DNA of 13,877 nt, from the NCBI GenBank assembly GCA_011330545.1, contig DRQI01000479.1, positions 1-13,877 of the forward strand, read 5' to 3'. The position numbers and the translations under genes were made by a program. Below, piece by piece: positions 1-6,541 of this stretch; the first letter of the stretch is position 1, and the number at the start of each line of letters is the position of its first letter. This stretch comes from Flavobacteriia bacterium. GTDB taxonomy: Bacteria; Bacteroidota; Bacteroidia; Flavobacteriales; Flavobacteriaceae. The notes below the pieces were generated by a model. That model ran no database searches. It had not been told where the DNA came from and saw only the letters and a list, made by a program, of their open reading frames with translations.

Positions 1-25
1 AACAAATTCTATTTTTAGTAAAAAA

Positions 26-56
26 TTGTACAATAGTCAAAAAAATGGTAATATTG
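26..56 (+). promoter_or_regulatory. Probable promoter of the CAU tRNA
   Basis: TTG at 26-28 and TAATATTG at 49-56 are separated by 20 bases. This fits the Bacteroidota housekeeping promoter (TTG near -33, TAnnTTTG near -7) with one mismatch in the -7 box. The predicted start near 62 lies a few bases upstream of the tRNA. Assignment is by consensus only. Confidence 0.5.
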
Positions 57-68
57 CACTCCTATTTT

Positions 69-142
69 GGACCCATAGCTCAGTTGGTTAGAGCACCTGA
101 CTCATAATCAGGGGGTCGAAGGTTCGAGCCCTTCTGGGTCCA
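69..142 (+). tRNA. tRNA with CAU anticodon (tRNA-Met or tRNA-Ile2)
   Basis: The 74-nt gene folds as a full cloverleaf. The acceptor stem is GGACCCA/TGGGTCC, the D stem GCTC/GAGC, the anticodon stem CCTGA/TCAGG with loop CTCATAA, and the T stem GAAGG/CCTTC around TTCGAGC; the discriminator is A142. The 3' CCA is not encoded. The CAU anticodon fits elongator methionine tRNA, but also isoleucine tRNA-2, whose C34 is changed to lysidine by TilS. The acceptor pairs C4-G69 and C5-G68 are the ones E. coli TilS favours, so Ile2 is a real possibility. The first G and final paired C make initiator tRNA unlikely. Confidence 0.93.
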
Positions 143-143
143 C

Positions 144-289
144 TAATTGAAGCCCTAAAGGTTATGGGCGAGAAGTTTATGCCGAGCGTAGCCGAGGTAA
201 GCCCTTCTGGGTCCACAATTTGAAGTTCTATCGGTTACGGGCAAAAAGTTTATACCAAGAACAATATAGGCAAGCCCTTTTGAACTCAC
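144..289 (+). repeat. Two degenerate 73-bp tandem units, the first ending in a copy of the tRNA 3' end
   Basis: Unit 1 is 144-216 and unit 2 is 217-289, each exactly 73 bp, matching at about two-thirds of positions (49 of 73 by hand alignment). Unit 1 ends at 201-216 with a perfect 16-base copy of the tRNA 3' end at 128-143. Unit 2 ends with a decayed version (273-289). Both share the blocks GGTTAyGGGC and AGTTTAT. Neither unit folds as a tRNA. Possible origins are tandem duplication by slippage or old integration at the tRNA end, but no integrase gene is nearby. Confidence 0.75.
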
Positions 290-439
290 AAATTGGAATA
301 AAAAAATTGAGAAAACCCTGAGATTTTAGAATGCCTCGCTGTGTAGCTGTAAAAGGAAAATTTGTCAATTACAATCAAGGGTTCAATACTTAGATTTTGC
401 CACTTGTATTTAGGCGAGTAACCCCTCGAAACAGGTTGT
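290..439. other. Gene-free stretch, nothing assignable
   Basis: No reading frame of coding character is visible on either strand. The stretch begins AATTGGAA, like the starts of the two preceding 73-bp units, so it may hold a further decayed unit. CTCGC near 334 can pair with GCGAG near 414. With the terminator-like hairpin just downstream, a small RNA is conceivable, but I recognise no family. Confidence 0.35.
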
Positions 440-468
440 AAAACCTTCAAAATTTAGAGGTTTTTTTT
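440..468 (+). terminator. Terminator-like hairpin with T-run
   Basis: AAAACCT (440-446) pairs with AGGTTTT (458-464) around an 11-base loop, and T's continue to 468. The stem is AT-rich and weak, and no protein gene lies just upstream. It would end any read-through from the tRNA or an unrecognised transcript from 290-440. Confidence 0.4.
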
Positions 469-509
469 AAAATAACTAGTAAATCAAATGTTAATTAAAA
501 AATGATTTA

Positions 510-517
510 TATATTTG
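510..517 (+). promoter_or_regulatory. -7 box ahead of the PID-CTERM-like gene
   Basis: TATATTTG is a perfect TAnnTTTG element. No clean TTG sits at the expected -33 distance. The resulting leader of about 50 nt contains a small hairpin, ACGAT-TCT-ATCGT at 528-540, followed by three tandem GTTA copies. Confidence 0.45.
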
Positions 518-573
518 CAATTAATTGACGATTCTATCGTTAGTTAGTTAGTCATAGTAAAAAGGGGAAGTAT

Positions 574-771
574 ATGTTAAAAAAATACAATATTGTAATT
601 TTATTTTTCTTGTTGGTTACCTATACAAGTGAAGTAATAGCGCAAGTTCCGTGTCCTAATCCAGGTCCGGGGCCTTGTAATCCTCCGGGTGTTCCAATAG
701 ATGGGGGCGTTGGCTTTTTACTCGTAATCGGCTTAGGTTATGCAGTTAGTAAATTGAGAAATAAAAAATAG
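574..771 (+). CDS. Small secreted PID-CTERM-like protein
   Basis: This 65-residue protein has three parts. Residues 1-23 are a signal peptide (MLKK, a hydrophobic core, then VIAQ, with likely cleavage before Q). Residues 25-40 are a Pro/Gly/Cys-rich stretch with two cysteines (CPNPGPGPCNPP). Residues 41-65 form a tail of PIDGG, a hydrophobic segment of about 15 residues, and a basic end (KLRNKK). PIDGG plus membrane helix plus basic end matches the PID-CTERM C-terminal signal of Bacteroidota, presumed to direct sorting by analogy with PEP-CTERM/exosortase. The mature part is only about 15 residues, so it is almost entirely signals. AAAGGGGAAG precedes the ATG, a rare purine-rich site for this group. 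It is monocistronic, and its stop codon abuts that of ribE. Role unknown. Confidence 0.8.
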   Translation: MLKKYNIVILFFLLVTYTSEVIAQVPCPNPGPGPCNPPGVPIDGGVGFLLVIGLGYAVSKLRNKK

Positions 772-1365
772 CTATTTAAAGGTTGCAATTCTAGCAACAT
801 ATTTTCCAATAACATCAAATTCTAAATTCACCGTATCATTAACCCTTAATGTGTTGAAATTAGTGTGGTTATATGTATAAGGTATAATCGCCACACTAAA
901 TTGATTTTGTTGAGAGTTTACAACCGTTAAACTTATGCCATTGATGGTAATTGAGCCCTTTTCTATCGTTATATTTTCAGTAGAAGGGTCGTATTCAAAA
1001 GTAAAAAACCAACTGCCATTTTCATTCTTAACAGCAATACATCGTCCAATTTGATCTACATGGCCTTGTACGATATGCCCATCGAGGCGATCACCTAATT
1101 TCATAGCACGTTCTAAGTTAATAGTATCGCCCACTTTTAGCGATTTAAAATTAGTTTTTGCCAGCGTTTCATCAATTGCTGTAACAGTGTATGAATTTTT
1201 GTCTTTTTGGAGGCTTACAACAGTCAAACAAACTCCGTTATGAGCAATGCTTTGATCAATCTTTAACTCAGAAGTTACATCACTTTTTATAGTGATGTGT
1301 ATATTGCTTTTGTCCTTAATTATTGAAGTGACCTCACCTTTATTTTCTATAATTCCTGTAAACAT
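772..1365 (-). CDS. ribE: Riboflavin synthase, alpha chain
   Basis: It catalyses the last step of vitamin B2 synthesis, the dismutation of two 6,7-dimethyl-8-ribityllumazines to riboflavin plus a pyrimidinedione, in the cytosol as a homotrimer. The 197 residues contain the two internally similar barrel domains of the family. The N-terminal barrel starts with MFTGIIE (1-7) and has NGVCLTV at 43-49. The second begins around LDGHIVQGHVD (94-104) and has GSITINGISLTV near 137-148. Length is normal for the family, which is roughly 200-220. The gene is divergent from pdxA (57 bp between starts) and tail-to-tail with the PID-CTERM-like gene, with no bases between the stops. No FMN riboswitch fits in the 57-bp spacer. 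Confidence 0.95.
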   Translation of the reverse strand: MFTGIIENKGEVTSIIKDKSNIHITIKSDVTSELKIDQSIAHNGVCLTVVSLQKDKNSYTVTAIDETLAKTNFKSLKVGDTINLERAMKLGDRLDGHIVQGHVDQIGRCIAVKNENGSWFFTFEYDPSTENITIEKGSITINGISLTVVNSQQNQFSVAIIPYTYNHTNFNTLRVNDTVNLEFDVIGKYVARIATFK

Positions 1366-1383
1366 AAAGTTAATAATAATGAT

Positions 1384-1391
1384 TACTTTTG
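1384..1391 (+). promoter_or_regulatory. Probable -7 box for pdxA
   Basis: TACTTTTG matches TAnnTTTG exactly, and a start near 1397 would give a leader of about 25 nt. No TTG is seen at the -33 position. On the opposite strand 1398-1405 reads TATTTTTG, a matching -7 box for ribE, so the two promoters would be nearly back to back in the 57-bp spacer. Confidence 0.4.
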
Positions 1392-1422
1392 TGCATCCAA
1401 AAATAACAATATATTTTGTTGT

Positions 1423-2460
1423 ATGAAGAACTTTGATAAAATAAAAGTAGGAATATCGGTAGGAGATATAAATGGCATTGGCATTGAGATTATATTAAAA
1501 ACATTTGAAGATGCCAGAATGTTAGAATTGTGTACTCCTATACTATTTGCTTCCAATAGGATAATTTCATTACATAAAAAAGAATTGAATATCAATATAC
1601 ATGTTCACAGCATAGATACTGTGGCCAAAGCTGTTCATAATAAAATTAATATAGTAAATGTTTGGAAAGAAAATGTTATAGTTAATTTTGGCAAAGAAAC
1701 TGAAGAAGGTGGAAAATATGCATTATTATCACTACAAGCTGCTACAAAAGCATTAAGAGACAATACTATTGACATATTGGTAACGGCTCCTATTAACAAG
1801 CACAATATTCAGTCGGATGATTTTAATTTTAAAGGGCATACAGAGTTTTTAGAAGCTCACTTAGAGGGTGAAAGTTTGATGATTTTAATGACTGATGAGA
1901 TTAAAATCGGATTGATTACCGGCCATATACCCGTTCAAGAAATTGCGGCGGCAATCACTCCCGAACTATTGACGAAGAAGATAAATCTTATGTATGATTC
2001 ATTGGTAAAAGATTTCGGAATTACAAAACCTAAAATTGCAGTCTTGGGATTGAACCCTCATTGCGGAGATAGCGGTGTAATTGGTACAGAAGACGATGAA
2101 ATTGTAAAACCTACCTTAGAAAAAATACAGGCCGAAGGTAAATTGGCCTATGGGCCCTACTCTTCCGATAGCTTTTTCGGAACAGAATCATATAAAAGGT
2201 TTGATGGCATTTTGGCAATGTATCACGACCAAGGATTGGCACCTTTTAAAGCACTTTCTTTTGGAAACGGAGTTAATTTTACAGCAGGTTTGAGTAACAT
2301 TAGAACTTCGCCGGATCATGGAGTGGCCTATGAAATAGCCGGTAAAGGAACTGCAAATCACAACTCATTTAAACAAGCCCTGTATACGGCACTAGATATT
2401 TATAAACGCCGTAAAGAATATAATGAATTAGTTCAAAATAGGTTAGTAGCAAGAAAGTAG
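1423..2460 (+). CDS. pdxA: 4-hydroxythreonine-4-phosphate dehydrogenase
   Basis: It performs the NAD-dependent oxidation of 4-phosphohydroxy-L-threonine in the DXP-dependent route to pyridoxal 5'-phosphate, with PdxJ as the following enzyme. The 345 residues show the family blocks in order: a glycine-rich N-terminus GDINGIGIE (14-22), TAPINK near 126, the metal-ligand region with KGHTEFLEAHL near 138, NPHCGDSGVIG near 211, and a C-terminal block with MYHDQGLAPFK, NIRTSPDHG and a final GTANHNSF near 263-315. The usual N-terminal signature is GDPxGIGPE; here both prolines are replaced (I16, I21). Length is close to the usual 330-345. It is monocistronic, and yceD has its own promoter downstream. 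Confidence 0.95.
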   Translation: MKNFDKIKVGISVGDINGIGIEIILKTFEDARMLELCTPILFASNRIISLHKKELNINIHVHSIDTVAKAVHNKINIVNVWKENVIVNFGKETEEGGKYALLSLQAATKALRDNTIDILVTAPINKHNIQSDDFNFKGHTEFLEAHLEGESLMILMTDEIKIGLITGHIPVQEIAAAITPELLTKKINLMYDSLVKDFGITKPKIAVLGLNPHCGDSGVIGTEDDEIVKPTLEKIQAEGKLAYGPYSSDSFFGTESYKRFDGILAMYHDQGLAPFKALSFGNGVNFTAGLSNIRTSPDHGVAYEIAGKGTANHNSFKQALYTALDIYKRRKEYNELVQNRLVARK

Positions 2461-2466
2461 TTTTTT

Positions 2467-2499
2467 TTGCACTAATTTTATAATAATTTTATATATTTG
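2467..2499 (+). promoter_or_regulatory. Promoter of the yceD-rpmF unit
   Basis: TTG at 2467-2469 (end of an eight-T run) and a perfect TATATTTG at 2492-2499 are separated by 22 bases, within the range for Bacteroidota housekeeping promoters. The predicted start near 2505 leaves a short leader before the ATG at 2523. Confidence 0.65.
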
Positions 2500-2522
2500 C
2501 GCGCTCAAATTGATGCAAAGAG

Positions 2523-3056
2523 ATGGATAAGAAAATGTATGTTATACCCTTTAGAGGGTTGAAAGAAAAAAAACATCAATTTGGGTATGAGATATCAAAT
2601 TCGTTCTTTGAAGTTTATCAATATGATGAGATTTTAGATGCCGATGTACAAATTCAAGTAGAGTTTGTTAAAAAAAGTACACTGTTAGAACTTAATATCA
2701 TTGCAAAAGGAAATGTCAAAGTTGCCTGTGATACTACAAATGAATTGTACTTTCAAACTATTAAAGGAGATTTAAATTTAGTAGTTAAATTTGGTGAAAC
2801 ATTCAATAATGAAAGTGAGGATGTCTTGATTCTTCCGCATGAGGCGTATGAAATAGACATTGCACCGTTCATTTATGAAGTGATTGTACTCGCTTTACCA
2901 TCAAAAAAAGTACATCCGGGAGTGTTGGATGGCACGTTGAAATCTGATATATTAGATAAATTAAAAGAATTACAACCGAAAGAAATACAAAATAATAATA
3001 GTATTGACCCTCGATGGGAGAAGTTAAAAGGGTTATTAACAGATAAAAAAGTATAA
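2523..3056 (+). CDS. YceD/DUF177 family protein linked to 23S rRNA accumulation
   Basis: The 177 residues match the DUF177 (YceD) family, whose E. coli and plant members are needed for normal 23S rRNA levels. The clearest family regions are the middle block [12 protein letters not shown] (63-74), ending in the beta-rich [12 protein letters not shown], the segment [11 protein letters not shown] (123-133), and the Bacteroidota-style end with [12 protein letters not shown] (161-172). The CxxC zinc-type pair of many YceD proteins is missing; only C69 remains. The neighbouring rpmF, 2 bases downstream, is the classic YceD partner and strongly supports the call. The ATG at 2523 lies just after a good promoter. 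Confidence 0.88.
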   Translation: MDKKMYVIPFRGLKEKKHQFGYEISNSFFEVYQYDEILDADVQIQVEFVKKSTLLELNIIAKGNVKVACDTTNELYFQTIKGDLNLVVKFGETFNNESEDVLILPHEAYEIDIAPFIYEVIVLALPSKKVHPGVLDGTLKSDILDKLKELQPKEIQNNNSIDPRWEKLKGLLTDKKV

Positions 3057-3058
3057 AG

Positions 3059-3253
3059 ATGGCACATCCTAAAAGAAAAATTTCAAAACAACGAAGAGAT
3101 AAAAGAAGAACGCATTATAAGGCAACAGTTCCTCAAATAGCTGTTGACCCAACTACAGGAGAAGCGCATTTATATCACAGGGCACATTGGCATGAAGGTA
3201 AATTGTATTACCGTGGCCAAATAGTGATTGATAGTGAAGAAAACGAAGCGTAA
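3059..3253 (+). CDS. rpmF: 50S ribosomal protein L32
   Basis: This 64-residue basic protein of the large ribosomal subunit has the characteristic N-terminus [16 protein letters not shown], where the leading Met is normally removed. Next comes HYKA, then a beta-rich central part with [15 protein letters not shown]. Bacterial L32 often carries four zinc-binding cysteines; none is present here, so this is the zinc-independent form (established family knowledge). It starts 2 bases after the yceD stop, so the pair is probably translationally coupled. A strong terminator follows. Confidence 0.97.
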   Translation: MAHPKRKISKQRRDKRRTHYKATVPQIAVDPTTGEAHLYHRAHWHEGKLYYRGQIVIDSEENEA

Positions 3254-3272
3254 GTAATTTTTTAAAAATCTT

Positions 3273-3301
3273 AAAAAACCCTCATTTTTGAGGGTTTTTT
3301 T
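3273..3301 (+). terminator. Rho-independent terminator after rpmF
   Basis: AAAAAACCCTC (3273-3283), loop ATTTTT, and GAGGGTTTTTT (3290-3300) form an 11-bp perfect stem ending in T's. The A-tract on the other side means it could also work in reverse. Confidence 0.9.
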
Positions 3302-3339
3302 GTGTTTTTTGACCAAAAACAACGAAAAACAGCATTTTT

Positions 3340-3373
3340 TTGATAAACAACTGAAATAAATTTCATTACTTTG
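3340..3373 (+). promoter_or_regulatory. Probable promoter of the fabH-accB-accC operon
   Basis: TTG at 3340-3342 is followed after 23 bases by TTACTTTG (3366-3373), which has one mismatch to TAnnTTTG. A start near 3379 gives a leader of about 130 nt. The leader contains a small hairpin, AAGAAA/TTTCTT at 3387-3406. Confidence 0.5.
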
Positions 3374-3388
3374 ACACACTTTTGTCAA
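3371..3388. promoter_or_regulatory. Inverted repeat over the fabH promoter, possible operator
   Basis: TTGACA (3371-3376) and TGTCAA (3383-3388) form a perfect 6-bp dyad with a 6-base spacer. It overlaps the end of the -7 box and the predicted start site, where a repressor would block transcription. The regulator is unknown; a fatty-acid-responsive factor is only a guess. Such a short dyad can occur by chance in AT-rich DNA. Confidence 0.35.
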
Positions 3389-3508
3389 GAAATTATATCG
3401 TTTCTTATTTAAATTTATTCAAAAGAAAATGAAAGATTTTTACCTGTCGAAAATCAGCAAAAATAAATGTAAATTAGAAATTGTGATTTCGCTAATTAAG
3501 ATAGAATC

Positions 3509-4501
3509 ATGAATAAAATCACCGCTGCAATTACAGCCGTTGGAAAATATGTTCCGGAGTATGTATTAACCAATAAAATGTTGGAGGATATGGTAGATAC
3601 AAATGATGAATGGATTACCACACGTACCGGAATTAAAGAAAGAAGAATACTAAAAGAAAAAGGAAAAGGAACTTCCTTTATGGCAATTAAAGCCGCAAAA
3701 GATTTAATTGCAAAGGCTAATTTAGACCCTAAAGATATTGAACTGGTTATTGTAGCAACAGCTACGCCTGATATGCAAGCCGCCTCAACATCAGCTTTTG
3801 TCGCTTCTAATATAGGAGCCACAGAGGCTTTTTCATTTGACCTTATCTCTGCTTGTTCAAGTTTTTTATACGGAATGTCAACTGTGGCAAGTTATATAGA
3901 ATCAGGTAAGTATAAAAAAGTATTATTGATTGGTGCAGATATGAATTCATCAATGATAGATTATACCGATAGGGCAACCTGCATTATTTTTGGCGACGGT
4001 GCCGGAGCTGTACTTTTTGAACCCAATGAAGAAGGTTACGGCCTCCAAGATGAATACTTGCGTACCGATGGCAAAGGGCGAGAATTTTTACAAGTAGCTG
4101 CCGGAGGTTCAGTTTTGCCGGCTTCTGAAGAAACCGTTAAGAATAAACAACATTTTGTATATCAAGACGGAAGAACGGTGTTTAAATTTGCAGTTTCTAA
4201 TATGGCAGATGTGAGTGAAAAAATACTCGAACAGAACCAATTGGTAAAAGATGATGTTGCCTGGCTCGTACCACATCAAGCCAATAAAAGAATTATTGAA
4301 GCAACCGCCAATAGAATGAATTTGAGTATGGAAAAAGTAATGATGAATATTCATAAATATGGCAATACAACTTCGGCAACAATACCATTGTTATTAAATG
4401 ACTATGAAGAACAACTCCGAAAAGGAGATACCTTAATTTTTGCTGCATTTGGTGGAGGCTTCTCTTGGGGAGCTATCTATTATACATGGGCATATAACTA
4501 G
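3509..4501 (+). CDS. fabH: 3-oxoacyl-ACP synthase III (KAS III)
   Basis: It condenses an acyl-CoA primer with malonyl-ACP to start each fatty acid chain, in the cytosol. In Flavobacteriia the primer is often branched, giving iso-fatty acids (family knowledge). The 330 residues have the thiolase fold with all three catalytic residues visible: Cys116 in SACSSF, His256 in VPHQAN and Asn286 in HKYGNTTSA. GDGAGAVLF (162-170) and the C-terminal FAAFGGGFSWG are also typical. The N-terminus (ITAVGKYVPEYVLTN) aligns with the family, supporting this ATG. It is first in an operon with accB (27-base gap) and accC, which together make malonyl-CoA and use it. A dyad overlaps its promoter. Confidence 0.96.
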   Translation: MNKITAAITAVGKYVPEYVLTNKMLEDMVDTNDEWITTRTGIKERRILKEKGKGTSFMAIKAAKDLIAKANLDPKDIELVIVATATPDMQAASTSAFVASNIGATEAFSFDLISACSSFLYGMSTVASYIESGKYKKVLLIGADMNSSMIDYTDRATCIIFGDGAGAVLFEPNEEGYGLQDEYLRTDGKGREFLQVAAGGSVLPASEETVKNKQHFVYQDGRTVFKFAVSNMADVSEKILEQNQLVKDDVAWLVPHQANKRIIEATANRMNLSMEKVMMNIHKYGNTTSATIPLLLNDYEEQLRKGDTLIFAAFGGGFSWGAIYYTWAYN

Positions 4502-4528
4502 CATTAAATCGACAAAAACCTAAATAAA

Positions 4529-5005
4529 ATGGACTTAAAAGACATTCAAAACCTAATCAAATTCGTCTCTAAATCTGGAGTCAACGAGGTGAAATTAGAA
4601 ATGGAAGACGTAAAAATCACCATTAGAACCGGTGTTGGAAAAACAGAAACAACTATAGTCCAACAAGCTCCCTTAGCAGCGGTTCCAACCTTACAACCTC
4701 CGGTACAAGAGCCTCCGGCAACCGAAACCAATACCGGCAAAGAAACGGCAGAAGATGATTCAAAATACTTGGTAATTAAATCACCTATCATTGGTACTTT
4801 TTACAGAAGGCCTTCGCCAGATAAACCTTTATTTGTTGAAGTAGGAAGTACTATAAATGAAGGAGATACCGTATGTATTATCGAAGCAATGAAGTTGTTT
4901 AATGAAATTGAATCTGAAGTTTCGGGTAAAATTGTAAAAGTATTGGTTGACGATGCCAGTCCGGTTGAATTTGATCAACCCCTATTTTTAGTAGATCCGT
5001 CATAA
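4529..5005 (+). CDS. accB: Biotin carboxyl carrier protein of acetyl-CoA carboxylase
   Basis: This 158-residue protein carries biotin between the biotin carboxylase and carboxyltransferase halves of acetyl-CoA carboxylase. The N-terminal region (1-38) is the family's helix-plus-strand segment starting MDLKDIQNLIKFV. Residues 40-76 are a flexible Pro/Ala/Thr/Glu-rich linker, and 80-157 form the biotinyl domain. The biotin acceptor is Lys122 in IIEAMKLFNEIE, the canonical EAMK motif. SPIIGTFYRRPSPD (85-98) includes the thumb region typical of AccB-type domains. Length is normal. accC follows 85 bases downstream across a repetitive spacer. Confidence 0.96.
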   Translation: MDLKDIQNLIKFVSKSGVNEVKLEMEDVKITIRTGVGKTETTIVQQAPLAAVPTLQPPVQEPPATETNTGKETAEDDSKYLVIKSPIIGTFYRRPSPDKPLFVEVGSTINEGDTVCIIEAMKLFNEIESEVSGKIVKVLVDDASPVEFDQPLFLVDPS

Positions 5006-5013
5006 CCATTTAA

Positions 5014-5070
5014 AAATTCCAAAATACAAACCTTAAAATCCAATAATTGGAATTTGGAAATTGGAATTTG
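5014..5070. repeat. ATTGGAATTTG direct and inverted repeats in the accB-accC spacer
   Basis: AATTGGAATTTG occurs twice, at 5045-5056 and 5059-5070, with a 14-bp period. An upstream AAATTCCAA (5014-5022) is the reverse complement of TTGGAATTT in each copy, so the accB-accC mRNA can form alternative hairpins here. From memory, similar TTGGAATTT runs recur in flavobacterial spacers; I could not verify this. Confidence 0.6.
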
Positions 5071-5090
5071 AAATTTTTAAAACTGAAGTT

Positions 5091-6443
5091 ATGTTTAAAA
5101 AAATATTAATAGCCAATAGAGGAGAAATAGCCTTACGGATTATTAGAACTTGTAAAGAAATGGGAATCAAAACCGTTGCTGTTTATTCAACAGCCGATGC
5201 TGAAAGCCTACACGTTCGATTTGCCGATGAAGCCGTTTGTATTGGCCCGCCGTTAAGTAGTGAGTCATACCTGAAAATTTCGAATATTATGGCCGCTGCC
5301 GAAATCACTAATGCAGATGCTATTCATCCAGGATACGGTTTTTTAGCCGAGAATTCAAAGTTTTCTAAAATTTGTGAAGAACACAATATAAAATTTATTG
5401 GCGCTACGCCCGAAATGATTGATAGAATGGGTGATAAGGCATCGGCTAGGGCAACAATGAAAGAAGCCGGAGTACCTACGATACCGGGTAGTGACGGAAT
5501 CTTAGAAACATTTGAAGAAGCTGAAAAATTAGCCGATAAAATGGGCTATCCGATTATGTTGAAAGCTACTGCCGGTGGTGGTGGAAAAGGAATGCGCGCC
5601 GTTTGGAAAGCAGAAAATCTTAAAGAGATGTGGGATGCTGCCAGGCAAGAAGCAAAAGCATCCTTTGGAAACGATGATATGTATATGGAGAAATTAATTG
5701 AAGAGCCTCGCCATATCGAAATTCAAATAGTAGGCGATGCCTATGGAAAAGCCTGCCATTTATCAGAAAGAGATTGCTCTATTCAACGCCGTCATCAAAA
5801 ACTTACAGAAGAAACCCCTTCGCCGTTTTTAACTACAACCCTCCGTAATAAAATGGGAAAAGCAGCAGTAAAAGCGGCAGAATATATAAAATATGAAGGC
5901 GCCGGAACCATAGAATTCTTAGTAGATAAGCATAAGAATTTTTACTTTATGGAAATGAATACTAGAATTCAAGTAGAACATCCGATAACCGAACAGGTCA
6001 TAGATTTTGATTTAATTCAAGAGCAAATTTTAGTAGCCGCCGGAGTACCCATTTCAGGCAAGAACTATACGCCCAATTTACATTCTATAGAGTGCAGGAT
6101 AAATGCCGAAGACCCCTATAATGACTTTAGGCCTTCGCCGGGAACAATAACAACCTTGCACTCTCCGGGAGGGCACGGCGTTCGGTTAGACACTCATGTA
6201 TATGCCGGTTATACCATTCCGCCAAATTACGATTCGATGATTGCAAAACTGATAACTACAGCACAAACCAGAGAAGAAGCTATCAGTAAAATGAGGCGTG
6301 CATTAGACGAGTTTGTGGTTGAAGGAATTAAAACAACCATTCCGTTTCATAGGCAATTGATGGAACACCCCGATTATTTGGCAGGAAACTATACCACCAA
6401 ATTTATGGAAGATTTTGTGATGAAAAAAGAAGAGGAAGAATAA
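5091..6443 (+). CDS. accC: Biotin carboxylase subunit of acetyl-CoA carboxylase
   Basis: It carboxylates the biotin on AccB using ATP and bicarbonate. The 450 residues match E. coli AccC in length. Visible elements are [18 protein letters not shown] at the N-terminus, [10 protein letters not shown] (79-88), the ATP-grasp glycine loop GGGGKGM (162-168), HIEIQIVGD (208-216), [12 protein letters not shown] (226-237), and the catalytic [10 protein letters not shown] (288-297) with Glu288 and Arg292. An in-frame ATG at 5061 would add ten residues ([10 protein letters not shown]), but these come from the spacer repeat. The family N-terminus begins at the ATG at 5091, so I place the start there. It is last in the fabH-accB-accC operon and is followed by a terminator. 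Confidence 0.96.
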   Translation: MFKKILIANRGEIALRIIRTCKEMGIKTVAVYSTADAESLHVRFADEAVCIGPPLSSESYLKISNIMAAAEITNADAIHPGYGFLAENSKFSKICEEHNIKFIGATPEMIDRMGDKASARATMKEAGVPTIPGSDGILETFEEAEKLADKMGYPIMLKATAGGGGKGMRAVWKAENLKEMWDAARQEAKASFGNDDMYMEKLIEEPRHIEIQIVGDAYGKACHLSERDCSIQRRHQKLTEETPSPFLTTTLRNKMGKAAVKAAEYIKYEGAGTIEFLVDKHKNFYFMEMNTRIQVEHPITEQVIDFDLIQEQILVAAGVPISGKNYTPNLHSIECRINAEDPYNDFRPSPGTITTLHSPGGHGVRLDTHVYAGYTIPPNYDSMIAKLITTAQTREEAISKMRRALDEFVVEGIKTTIPFHRQLMEHPDYLAGNYTTKFMEDFVMKKEEEE

Positions 6444-6477
6444 ACCTCCAAAGGCAATCTTAAAAAAATAAAATTTT

Positions 6478-6504
6478 CCCGATGTTTTTTGCATCGGGTT
6501 TTTT
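6478..6504 (+). terminator. Rho-independent terminator after accC
   Basis: CCCGATG (6478-6484) pairs with CATCGGG (6492-6498) around a T-rich loop, followed by six T's. A-rich sequence precedes it, so weak bidirectional function is possible. Confidence 0.9.
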
Positions 6505-6541
6505 ATGCTATTTTCTCATTTAAAAAGTATTCGTTTGCCAT

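Noticed and set aside
69..289. Genomic island or prophage attached to the tRNA
   Set aside because: No integrase, transposase or other mobile genes follow, and the downstream genes are core functions. The repeated tRNA end alone is not enough.
1366..1422. FMN riboswitch controlling ribE
   Set aside because: The ribE-pdxA spacer is only 57 bp, too short for the FMN element, and shows no conserved RFN motif.
1383..1595. Antisense reading frame over the start of pdxA
   Set aside because: It lies opposite the conserved GDINGIGIE region of pdxA, has no family resemblance, and its composition is that of a shadow frame.
4109..4354. Antisense reading frame inside fabH
   Set aside because: It is opposite the catalytic His block of fabH, with no recognisable domain and no promoter.
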